From Bacteroidetes bacterium QS_9_68_14 (GTDB lineage Bacteria; Bacteroidota; Rhodothermia; Rhodothermales; Salinibacteraceae), in assembly GCA_003022535.1 (NCBI GenBank), contig PXTT01000059.1:1-38227 (forward strand): a stretch of 38,227 bases of DNA, in the 5' to 3' direction. Below the pieces are notes generated by a model that was not told the DNA's origin, searched no databases, and was given only the letters and a program-made list of their open reading frames with translations. This document shows, one piece after another, positions 31,605 to 38,227 of the stretch. How positions within the stretch are numbered: the stretch's first letter is position 1; every line of letters begins with the position of its first letter. The position numbers and the translations under genes were made by a program.

Positions 31605-34454
31605 ATGCCCGAAACCGAAAACGCCGCCCCTGCCGACTCCGATGCCGAGGGGCAAGCCGCCACCAACCAGCTCTACCTCATCGACGCGATGGCACTGGCG
31701 TACCGGGCGCACTACATCTTTATCAGCCGCCCGCTCATCAACTCGAAGGGCAAAAATACCTCGGCGGCCTACGGCTTCACCAACATGCTGCTGAAGCTGA
31801 TCGAGCAGCACGACATGGAGCACATCGCTGTCGTCTTCGACGCGCCCAGCGAGTCCGGCGGCACCTTCCGCGAAGACCTCTACCCGGAGTACAAAGCGCA
31901 CCGCGACCCGCCGCCGGAGGAACTCTTGGACAACCTGCCCTACATGAAAGACATCGTGCGCGCGATGGACATTCCGGTGCTCGAAGAGGAGGGCGTCGAG
32001 GCCGACGACGTGATCGGCACGCTCGCGCGCCGCGCCGAGGAGGACGGGGCCGAGGCCGTCATCGTCAGCGCCGACAAGGACTTCAAGCAGCTTCTCACCG
32101 AAAAGGTCTCGATCTACAAGCCCGCCCGCGGCGACCGCGATTTCGAGACGATCACCGCCGAGAGCTTCAAGGAAGAAGAAGGCTTTGCGCCCCCGCTTTT
32201 CGCCGACCAACTCGCCCTCTGGGGCGACGCGTCGGACAACGTGCCCGGCGTCCCGCTCATCGGCGAGAAAACGTCTGCCAAGCTGCTGCGCAAGTACGGC
32301 GACGTGGAGGACGTGCTCAGCCACGCCGACGACGTAGGCGGAAAGCGCGGCGAAAACCTCACCGAGCACGCCGACCAGGCGCGCCTCTCGAAAGAGCTCG
32401 TCACCATTAAGACGGACGTGCCCGTGCGCTTCGACTGGCACGAGCTCCGGCAGCAGGAGCCCAACGAGGAAGTGCTGAAGCAGATCTTCGAGGAGCTGGA
32501 GTTTAGATCGTTCCTGGACCGCATCACCGGTGAGGACGGCGGCGACGCGGGGGCGTCCGGCGACGGCGTGGCCGGCGAAGACTCGTCCGTGTCTTTCGAC
32601 TTCGGCCCGTACGAGGAGGTCCGGGCCTACGACGCGGCGGAGGTCGATTATGAGATCGTCACCACGCTCGACGAGGTGCGCGCGCTCGCTGAGGAGCTGG
32701 CCGAAACGGACCGCTTCGCCTTCGACACCGAGACGACCTCCACCGACGCGCGCCGCGCCGAGCTGGTCGGCGTGGCCTTCTCGCGCGAGGAGGAGCAGGG
32801 CCGCTACGTGCCCACCCCGCTTCCCCAGGACGGCGGCGGCGACGACGAATCCGCCGGCTCGACGGGCGACGTGCTCGGCGCGCTTGCGCCTGCCTTCGAC
32901 TGCGAAGCGGAAAAGACCGGTCACAACCTGAAGTACGACCTGCTCGTGCTGGCCTCTCACGGGGTGGAGGTTACCGGCCCGCTTTTCGACACAATGGTCG
33001 CGCACTACCTGGCCGCCCCGCAGGACACGCAGACCCTCGACGCGGTGGCGCGCAAGCACCTTTCCTACCGCGCCAAGCCCATCGAGGACCTGATCGGCGA
33101 CGAGCAAGAAGCCGACTCGATGCGCGACGTGCCGGTCGAAGAGGCCGCGCCCTACGCCTGCGAAGACGCCGACCTTGCGCTTCGCCTCGTCGGGCCGCTC
33201 ACCGAGAAGCTCGAAGAGGACGGCCTGATGGATCTCGCCGAAGAGGCCGAACTCCCGCTCGTGCGCGTCCTGACCGAGATGGAGCGCCGCGGCATTGAGA
33301 TCGACCGCGAGCACCTGGCGGAAATCTCCGAAGAGATCGCCGCCGAGATGGAAGAGATCGAGGCGAAGATCCACGAGCATGCTGGCCACGCCTTCAACGT
33401 CAACTCCACGCAGCAGCTCGCGGAGGTGCTCTTCGAGGAGCAGGACCTGCGCGTGGTCTCGAAGACCTCCACGGGCAACGCCTCCACCAAAGAGAGCGTG
33501 CTGCAAGAGCTCTCCGACGAGCACCCGATCCCGCCACTGGTGCTGGAGTACCGCTCGATGGCGAAGCTGAAGGGCACCTACCTCGACAGCCTCGGGGAGC
33601 TCGTCGACGAGCGGACGGGACGCCTGCACACCTCGTTCAACCAAGCGGTCACGGCGACCGGGCGGCTTTCGTCGAGCGACCCGAACCTCCAGAACGTGCC
33701 CGTGCGCACCGAGCGGGGCCGCCGCATCCGCCGCGCGTTCGTGGCCGCGGAGGGCTGGACGCTCATGGCGGCGGACTACGCGCAAATTGAGCTGCGCATC
33801 CTCGCGGCCATGAGCGGCGACGAGGCTATGCTCGCAACCTTCCGAGAGGAAGGCGACATTCACACCGATGCCGCCGCGCGCGTCTACGACGTGGCCCCCG
33901 CCGACGTGACGCGTGACCAGCGACGCAAGGCGAAGGCCGTCAACTACGGCATCCCGTACGGAGTGAGCGCGTGGGGCCTCGCGCAGCGCCTCGCCGACGT
34001 TTCGCGCGAGGAGGCCGAAGGCCTCATCGAGCAGTACCGCAGCTCCTACCCGGCCGTCAGCCGCCTCTTGGCCGAACTGGTCGAAAAAGCCAAAGAAAAA
34101 GGCTACGCCGAGACGCTCGACGGTCGCCGCCGCTACCTCCCCGGCCTCACGTCGCAGAACCACCGGCAACGCGCCTTCGCCGAGCGCGCGGCCGTCAACA
34201 TGCCCATCCAGGGCACCCAGGCGGACATGATCAAAATTGCGATGGTCCAGGTTCACGAACGCCTCGCCGCCGAGGACTTCGAAAGCCGGATGCTGCTGCA
34301 GGTGCACGACGAGCTCGTCTTCGAGGTGCGTCCCCGAGAGGAAGAGGCCGCGCGCGAGCTGGTGCGCACCGAGATGCGCGAGGCGTTGCCGCTGGAGGAC
34401 GTACCCGTGGCCGTGGACATCGACACGGGGCCGAACTGGCTCGACGCGCACTGA
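31605..34454 (+). CDS. polA: DNA polymerase I
   Basis: 949 residues, with all three activities apparently intact. 5'-3' exonuclease (about 25-310): LYLIDAMALAYRAHY, VFDAPSESGGTFRE, DVIGTL, SADKDFKQLL, GDASDNVPGVPLIGEKTS. 3'-5' proofreading exonuclease (about 345-540): FAFDTETTSTD, GHNLKYDLLVL and YACEDADLALR keep the D-x-E, D and Y-x-x-x-D ligands. Polymerase (about 560-949): LSSSDPNLQNVPVRTERG, motif A ADYAQIELRILAAMSG, motif B RRKAKAVNYGIPYG, motif C LLQVHDELVFEV. Removes RNA primers and fills gaps. The O-helix carries Y781 where E. coli and Taq have Phe. Acid-rich insert between the exonucleases. ATG 31605 chosen; longer in-frame starts lack family support. Confidence 0.97.
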   Translation: MPETENAAPADSDAEGQAATNQLYLIDAMALAYRAHYIFISRPLINSKGKNTSAAYGFTNMLLKLIEQHDMEHIAVVFDAPSESGGTFREDLYPEYKAHRDPPPEELLDNLPYMKDIVRAMDIPVLEEEGVEADDVIGTLARRAEEDGAEAVIVSADKDFKQLLTEKVSIYKPARGDRDFETITAESFKEEEGFAPPLFADQLALWGDASDNVPGVPLIGEKTSAKLLRKYGDVEDVLSHADDVGGKRGENLTEHADQARLSKELVTIKTDVPVRFDWHELRQQEPNEEVLKQIFEELEFRSFLDRITGEDGGDAGASGDGVAGEDSSVSFDFGPYEEVRAYDAAEVDYEIVTTLDEVRALAEELAETDRFAFDTETTSTDARRAELVGVAFSREEEQGRYVPTPLPQDGGGDDESAGSTGDVLGALAPAFDCEAEKTGHNLKYDLLVLASHGVEVTGPLFDTMVAHYLAAPQDTQTLDAVARKHLSYRAKPIEDLIGDEQEADSMRDVPVEEAAPYACEDADLALRLVGPLTEKLEEDGLMDLAEEAELPLVRVLTEMERRGIEIDREHLAEISEEIAAEMEEIEAKIHEHAGHAFNVNSTQQLAEVLFEEQDLRVVSKTSTGNASTKESVLQELSDEHPIPPLVLEYRSMAKLKGTYLDSLGELVDERTGRLHTSFNQAVTATGRLSSSDPNLQNVPVRTERGRRIRRAFVAAEGWTLMAADYAQIELRILAAMSGDEAMLATFREEGDIHTDAAARVYDVAPADVTRDQRRKAKAVNYGIPYGVSAWGLAQRLADVSREEAEGLIEQYRSSYPAVSRLLAELVEKAKEKGYAETLDGRRRYLPGLTSQNHRQRAFAERAAVNMPIQGTQADMIKIAMVQVHERLAAEDFESRMLLQVHDELVFEVRPREEEAARELVRTEMREALPLEDVPVAVDIDTGPNWLDAH

Positions 34455-34484
34455 CGCGTGCTGGACGGCGGACCACAGGCGGCT

Positions 34485-34515
34485 GGCGACGGTTTTTTTC
34501 CGCTGGAGCGTCGCC
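34485..34515 (+). terminator. hairpin and T-tract after polA
   Basis: GGCGACG (34485-34491) can pair with CGTCGCC (34509-34515). The loop contains a run of seven T (34493-34499). The T-run within the loop is not canonical; an alternative terminator would need a stem just upstream of the T-run, which I could not find. Confidence 0.3.
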
Positions 34516-34563
34516 TCGTATTTTCAGCTTCATCATTTCCGCAGGCAAACGCGAAGGACTGCC

Positions 34564-35040
34564 ATGCCCGTAACGCAAGCCGCCTCCGACTACGAAAAAG
34601 AACGAGGCAAGCCCATGCCGAGCTGGAACCACGGAAAAATACAGGCAAACTTGATCGGGGCGTTGCTCCAGCATCGCGATCAATACGACGTGATCAGCGA
34701 GCTTTCGCTCGAGCTGGAAGACCTGCGCGCTACGCCGGACATTTGTCTCTACCCGAAGCGGCCGATGGACCTGACGCGCGACACGTTGCGCGTGGAAGAG
34801 CCGCCGCACCTGGCGGTCGAGATTGTCAGTTCGACGCAGCGCACGCAGGATCTGGTCGACAAAATCCGCAACTTGATTAACGCCGGCACGGGTTCGTGCT
34901 GGCTCGTGCAGCCGGCCACGCGGTCGATCACGGTCTACGGCGCCGACATGCAGCCACGCACCTTCTCCGAGGGCGTCATCCGCGACGAGGCGCTCGAAGG
35001 CGTTGAGGTGAGCGTGGCCGAAGTCTTTGGTGAGGCGTAG
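34564..35040 (+). CDS. Uma2-family (DUF820) restriction-endonuclease-like protein
   Basis: 158 residues, PD-(D/E)XK fold. TPDI (D59), HLAVEIVSS (E86) and DLVDKIRNLINAG (K100) give the nuclease-type residues, followed by SCWLVQPATRSITVY. Uma2 proteins are abundant in cyanobacteria, Chloroflexi and some Bacteroidota; their function is unknown and several are thought to be linked to mobile or defence DNA. Family members have about 180-200 residues; this one has a short N-terminal region (the usual RHG-type recognition segment is partly absent). ATG 34564 is the only sensible start. It lies 109 bp after polA. Not recognisably part of a defence operon here. Confidence 0.88.
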   Translation: MPVTQAASDYEKERGKPMPSWNHGKIQANLIGALLQHRDQYDVISELSLELEDLRATPDICLYPKRPMDLTRDTLRVEEPPHLAVEIVSSTQRTQDLVDKIRNLINAGTGSCWLVQPATRSITVYGADMQPRTFSEGVIRDEALEGVEVSVAEVFGEA

Positions 35041-35145
35041 GAAGGGTAGCGTCCGGCGCGGTCCCGCGCGGGACGGACGGGCGCGGTGCCGGGAAAACAC
35101 GGTTCTCCATCGAAGCTCACGATCCTCGATCACGCACACTCCGCT

Positions 35146-35736
35146 ATGCCCCCGACTTTACAGCGCGCCGCATCGAAGCGGGCATCTCTTCTCGCTCTCG
35201 CTTGCGCCCTCGTGGCGGGGTTGGGGGCCGGCTGTGCTTCCTCGCAAGAAAGCGCTTCGTCAAAGGGCTTCGAGCAGGTCATCCCAGCGAAGTACCAGCC
35301 AGGCTTGGTGAAGGCGACCCAGAAAGACGGATACGATCTCCTTCGCTCGAAAAAGTCGAACAGCAGGGTCGCCCTCAGCCTGCGGAGCGCCACCGGCGAC
35401 TACCTGCAGTTCTTCGTATCTGTTTTGAACGAAGGGAAGCGCGCGCGAAAGATGGGCCCGCAGCAAGTGCGGCTGACGTACGACGGGCAGACGACCCCCA
35501 CGGGCGACCTCTACGCTGACCGAGAAGTTCGGGGCACGGAGGAGGGCGGGGCGTACGCCGCAGAGAGCAGCGAGGACGACGATGCCCTTCCCCTTTTGCG
35601 CCTTTCCACGCTGGGGCAGGGGCGCCGCGCCACGGGGTTCGTCTACACCCCGATCGTGGAAGGAACGGCAAGGCGGTTCATGCTCGCCGTTCACGTGGGC
35701 GGTGACGTCCACAAGTTTCGCTATGCCCTGAAGTAA
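35146..35736 (+). CDS. lipoprotein of unknown function
   Basis: 196 residues with a lipoprotein signal: basic start, hydrophobic ASLLALACALVAGLG, and a Cys at 30 (GAGC). The mature part begins with a Ser/Glu linker and then a soluble, probably beta-rich domain (YDLLRSKKSNSRVALSLRS, YLQFFVSVLNEGKRARKMGP, VRLTYDG). There is an acidic stretch (SSEDDD) near 150. No family recognised. Start ATG 35146 chosen because it begins the signal peptide. It lies 41 bp upstream of the M16 peptidase gene on the same strand, so the two may be co-transcribed. Confidence 0.65.
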   Translation: MPPTLQRAASKRASLLALACALVAGLGAGCASSQESASSKGFEQVIPAKYQPGLVKATQKDGYDLLRSKKSNSRVALSLRSATGDYLQFFVSVLNEGKRARKMGPQQVRLTYDGQTTPTGDLYADREVRGTEEGGAYAAESSEDDDALPLLRLSTLGQGRRATGFVYTPIVEGTARRFMLAVHVGGDVHKFRYALK

Positions 35737-35777
35737 GGGGGCGCGCTGTATCGAAAACACGCTACCTCTACGAACGC

Positions 35778-37136
35778 ATGGAACCGACCGCCTCTGCCTC
35801 TGCGTCCGATCCGCACCCTGCCGCGCCGGATGCCTTCTCCTTTGAGAAAAGAGCCGGCGGCATCGAGGAGTACCGCCTCGATGCCAACGGCCTCCAAGTG
35901 CTCTTTATGCCGGAGGCCGCCGCGCCGGTGGCCTGCTTCATGCTGACGTACCGCGTGGGCAGCCGCCACGAGCGCACCGGGCTGACCGGCGCCACGCACA
36001 TGCTCGAGCACCTGATGTTCAAGGGCACCGAGCACTTCAACGCGCGTGATGGTACGTCCATCTTTCACACCTTGCAGCGCGTGGGTGCGCGGGTGAACGC
36101 CTCCACGTGGTTCGACCGCACCAATTACTACGAGCTCCTGCCGAAGGAGCATCTGCCGAAGGCCGTCGAGATCGAGGCGGACCGGATGCGCGGCCTGCTC
36201 CTGCGCCCGGAGGACGTAGAAAGGGAGCGCACCGTCATCCTCAACGAGCACGACCAGGGGCAGAACGACCCTTTCCGCAACCTCTACCACGCCGTCTGGG
36301 CGGCGGCCTTCACCGCGCACGCCTACCATCACCCCACCATCGGGTGGCGGCCGGATGTCGAGGCGGCCAGCCCCGAGGACCTGCGGGGCTTCTACGACCG
36401 CTTCTACTGGCCCCCCAACGCCACGGCTACGATCATCGGCGACGTGGAGCGCGAGGAGGCGCTGGGCCTCGTGGCCGAGCACTTCGGCAGCATCGACCGC
36501 GGGCCCGGCTCGCAGGCGAATGGCCACGCGACGAACGGCCATGCCCCCGGCAAGGCCGAGCCGACGCGCGAGCCGGAGCAACGCGGCGAGCGGCGCGTGG
36601 AGGTTCGCCAGCAGGGCCAGCTCGGGGCGCTGCTCGTGGCCTACAAGGGACCGCCGGGCCTTACCGAGGATGCCGACGCCCTCGCGGTGCTTGCGCGCAT
36701 CCTCGCCAGCGGCAAGGGCAGCCGCTGCTATCGCCGCCTCACCGACCGGGGCCTCACCGCCGAGGTCGTGGCCATGAGCCCGCGTCTGCACGACCCCGGC
36801 CTGTTCAGCCTCTTTGCCTTCCTCGCGCCGGAGAAGACGCACGACGAGGTCGAGATGGCGCTGGAGGAGGTCATCCAGAACGTGAAGGAAGAAGGCGTGG
36901 CCGAAGACGAGGTTGCCCGTGCGAAGCGCCAGCTCAAGGCGCAGGAAGCCTTTGGGCGCGACGGGCCGTTCGCTATCGCCGCGCAGCTCAACGAGGCCCT
37001 CGCCGCCGGCGACTGGACGCTCTACGCGCAGTTCATGGACCGCATCGAGCAGGTTACGCCCGCGGACGTGCAGCGCGTGGCCCGGCAGTACCTCAACCGC
37101 GAGAAGCGCACCGTGGGGACGTACGTGCCCGTTTGA
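35778..37136 (+). CDS. M16 family zinc peptidase, catalytic subunit
   Basis: 452 residues, inverzincin family (M16B, pitrilysin-like). The inverted zinc motif HxxEH is H74-M-L-E77-H78 in THMLEHLMFKGTEHF, with the third ligand probably E157 in VILNEHDQ. Both M16 half domains are present (about 30-240 and 265-452), separated by a glycine/histidine-rich linker (NGHATNGHAPG). There is no obvious signal peptide, so the location is uncertain; cytoplasmic or, as in many Bacteroidota, exported by an unrecognised signal. It precedes a second M16 gene that lacks the zinc motif, a typical pairing of active and inactive subunits. ATG 35778. Confidence 0.92.
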   Translation: MEPTASASASDPHPAAPDAFSFEKRAGGIEEYRLDANGLQVLFMPEAAAPVACFMLTYRVGSRHERTGLTGATHMLEHLMFKGTEHFNARDGTSIFHTLQRVGARVNASTWFDRTNYYELLPKEHLPKAVEIEADRMRGLLLRPEDVERERTVILNEHDQGQNDPFRNLYHAVWAAAFTAHAYHHPTIGWRPDVEAASPEDLRGFYDRFYWPPNATATIIGDVEREEALGLVAEHFGSIDRGPGSQANGHATNGHAPGKAEPTREPEQRGERRVEVRQQGQLGALLVAYKGPPGLTEDADALAVLARILASGKGSRCYRRLTDRGLTAEVVAMSPRLHDPGLFSLFAFLAPEKTHDEVEMALEEVIQNVKEEGVAEDEVARAKRQLKAQEAFGRDGPFAIAAQLNEALAAGDWTLYAQFMDRIEQVTPADVQRVARQYLNREKRTVGTYVPV

Positions 37137-37225
37137 GCGTGAGCGTGCGGGGGGCGCTGCCCTCGCTCGTCTGCTTGGCGAGAACCCCCGCACCCTCCAC
37201 CGCATCCAGTCAAAGACACCCTCGG

Positions 37226-38227
37226 ATGAACTCACCTGTCTCTTCCGAAGCCGTCCCCGCTGCCGACGAGACGTTCGCCGCCCGCGTGGCCGAGCGGTCC
37301 GTGGCGGGCGGTCGCCTGCTCGCGCTCCCGACCCCCGCCGAGGAGGTCGTCAGCCTGCGCGGGTCGGTGCGCGCGTGGCCGGACTTCGCCGCCGGCGAGG
37401 AGCTCACGCAGCAGCTCATGGCCGCGTTGCTGGACAAAGGCACCGAGCACCGCGACCGCTTCGAGCTCGCGCGCGTCCTCGAAGACCGCGGCGCCGAGCT
37501 AAATGTGACGTCCAGCGGGCTGCGCGTGCGCTTCTCCGTCCGCGCGCTCAGGGATGACGTGCCCGCCGTGCTGGAAGTCCTTTCCGACATGCTGCGGCAG
37601 CCACGCTTCGCGCCTGAGGAGCTCGAAAAAGAGCGCGCCCAGCAGGCCGCCGCGCTTCAGCGCCGGATGGACCAGACTCGTGCCCAGGCGTCCGGGGCGC
37701 TGGCGCGCGCGCTCTACACGCCAGCCCATCCCAGCTACCGCCCCGCTCCCGGGGCGCTCCTCGAGCAGCTTCGGGCGCTGGGCCGCGCGGACGTGCAGGC
37801 CCACCACGACGCGCACCTCGGCGCGGACGACTTGCTGATGGCCGCGGCCGGCGACCTCGCTCCCGACGCCCTGGCCGATGCCGCCCGCGAGCACTTCGGC
37901 GGGTGGGAGACGGCCGACCCCGAGCCGCGCTTCGACACCGAGGCCGCGCCCTCCGAAAAGCAGCACCACGCCGTCGAGATGCCCGACCGCGAGAGTGTGG
38001 ACGTGCGCCTCGGCCATGCGCTCCCTGGACTGCGCCGCGACAGCGAGGACTACCTGCCGCTCTACGTGGCCAACTACGTGCTGGGCGGCAACTTCTCGGC
38101 GCGGCTCATGCGCATCGTGCGCGACGAGAAAGGCCTGACCTACGGCACGGGCTCGGCGCTGGCGGGCGTGGCCGTTGCGCACGACGCCTACTGGAAAATC
38201 CGCGTGGCGCTCAGCCAGGAGAAACTG
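37226..38227 (+). CDS. M16 family peptidase-like protein, non-zinc subunit (runs off the window)
   Basis: The first 334 residues of a frame open to the window edge. The M16 fold is recognisable (LRGSVRAWPDF, VLSDMLRQPRFAPEELEKER, VDVRLGHALPGLRR, YVLGGNFSARLMRIVRDEKGLTYG), but the position of the HxxEH motif reads LMAALLDKGTEHRD, so the zinc ligands are missing. The second domain keeps RIVRDEKGLTYGTGS, matching the Arg/Tyr pair that binds the substrate carboxyl end in the non-catalytic subunit. It therefore likely forms a heterodimer with the upstream M16 enzyme, as in mitochondrial-processing-peptidase and Sphingomonas M16B proteins. ATG 37226; 89 bp after the first M16 gene. The C terminus is not seen. 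Confidence 0.88.
   Translation, partial: MNSPVSSEAVPAADETFAARVAERSVAGGRLLALPTPAEEVVSLRGSVRAWPDFAAGEELTQQLMAALLDKGTEHRDRFELARVLEDRGAELNVTSSGLRVRFSVRALRDDVPAVLEVLSDMLRQPRFAPEELEKERAQQAAALQRRMDQTRAQASGALARALYTPAHPSYRPAPGALLEQLRALGRADVQAHHDAHLGADDLLMAAAGDLAPDALADAAREHFGGWETADPEPRFDTEAAPSEKQHHAVEMPDRESVDVRLGHALPGLRRDSEDYLPLYVANYVLGGNFSARLMRIVRDEKGLTYGTGSALAGVAVAHDAYWKIRVALSQEKL

Noticed and set aside
31260-34451. 1063-residue open frame opposite polA
   Set aside because: Polymerase I is unmistakable on the plus strand. The minus frame is open only because GC3-rich codons leave few stops on the other strand, and its translation has low-complexity V/H/L/R composition with no domain.
34564-35040. 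Uma2 protein as part of a defence island
   Set aside because: Neighbours are polA, a lipoprotein and M16 peptidases. There is no methyltransferase, helicase, toxin or phage gene nearby.
35050-35079. Palindrome GTCCCGCGCGGGAC after the Uma2 gene as a terminator
   Set aside because: The 14-bp palindrome is perfect, but no T-tract follows and short GC palindromes are expected by chance in DNA of this composition.

Overview
The window comes from a GC-rich bacterium of the Bacteroidota/Rhodothermota line, something like Salinibacter or Rhodothermus. The evidence is a recognisable type IX secretion (T9SS) motor locus (gldK-L-M-N), a DUF2723 membrane protein, HU-like domains fused to SPOR, very high GC3, and acid-rich proteins (PolA, PfkB, DUF883-like proteins) as seen in salt-adapted members. 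The species assignment is inference. I saw no tRNA, rRNA, CRISPR array or insertion sequence.

Layout. 1-3639 (minus): 5' part of a DUF2723 glycosyltransferase-like membrane protein, a 559-bp stretch with degenerate coding signal, rsmI, and an LptF/LptG permease. 3819-4475 (plus): a metallo-beta-lactamase-fold hydrolase. 4843-10382 (plus): the T9SS locus, made of a small PorG-like barrel, then GldK, GldL, GldM and GldN. 18438-10402 (minus): an envelope operon in the order giant TPR protein, plug-less TonB-receptor-like barrel, short HU-like protein, HU-TM-SPOR protein, ExbB, ExbD. 18758-20162 (plus): two DUF883/LEA-like proteins ended by a strong terminator. 20349-25071: housekeeping and accessory genes (PfkB kinase, a shortened FolB, FrnE-like DsbA, class I glutamine amidotransferase, Maf, NHL-type lipoprotein). 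25377-29171: a 1264-residue outer-membrane protein with the N-terminal motif set I associate with SprA-type proteins. 29270-38227: NAGPA-domain protein, rmlB, polA, Uma2 nuclease, a lipoprotein, and a pair of M16 peptidases, the second cut by the window edge.

The most interesting part is the T9SS locus, which is remodelled. GldK is not a lipoprotein: its SUMF1 domain is carried on an N-terminal beta-barrel. GldL has an extended C-terminal region of four 47-residue coiled-coil repeats. GldM lacks the helical first periplasmic domain. A canonical terminator sits between gldK and gldL. Together these suggest a differently built motor and outer-membrane ring. The adjacent ExbB/ExbD operon and the SprA-like protein make the window rich in energised outer-membrane machinery.

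Other points: FolB lacks the segment with the active-site tyrosine; PolA has a natural tyrosine at the O-helix position that is phenylalanine in E. coli and Taq; a short HU-like protein sits next to an HU-SPOR fusion. Starts were chosen by signal peptides, family alignment from memory and codon pattern; several are GTG or TTG. Long opposite-strand open frames are artefacts of high GC3 and were left out.
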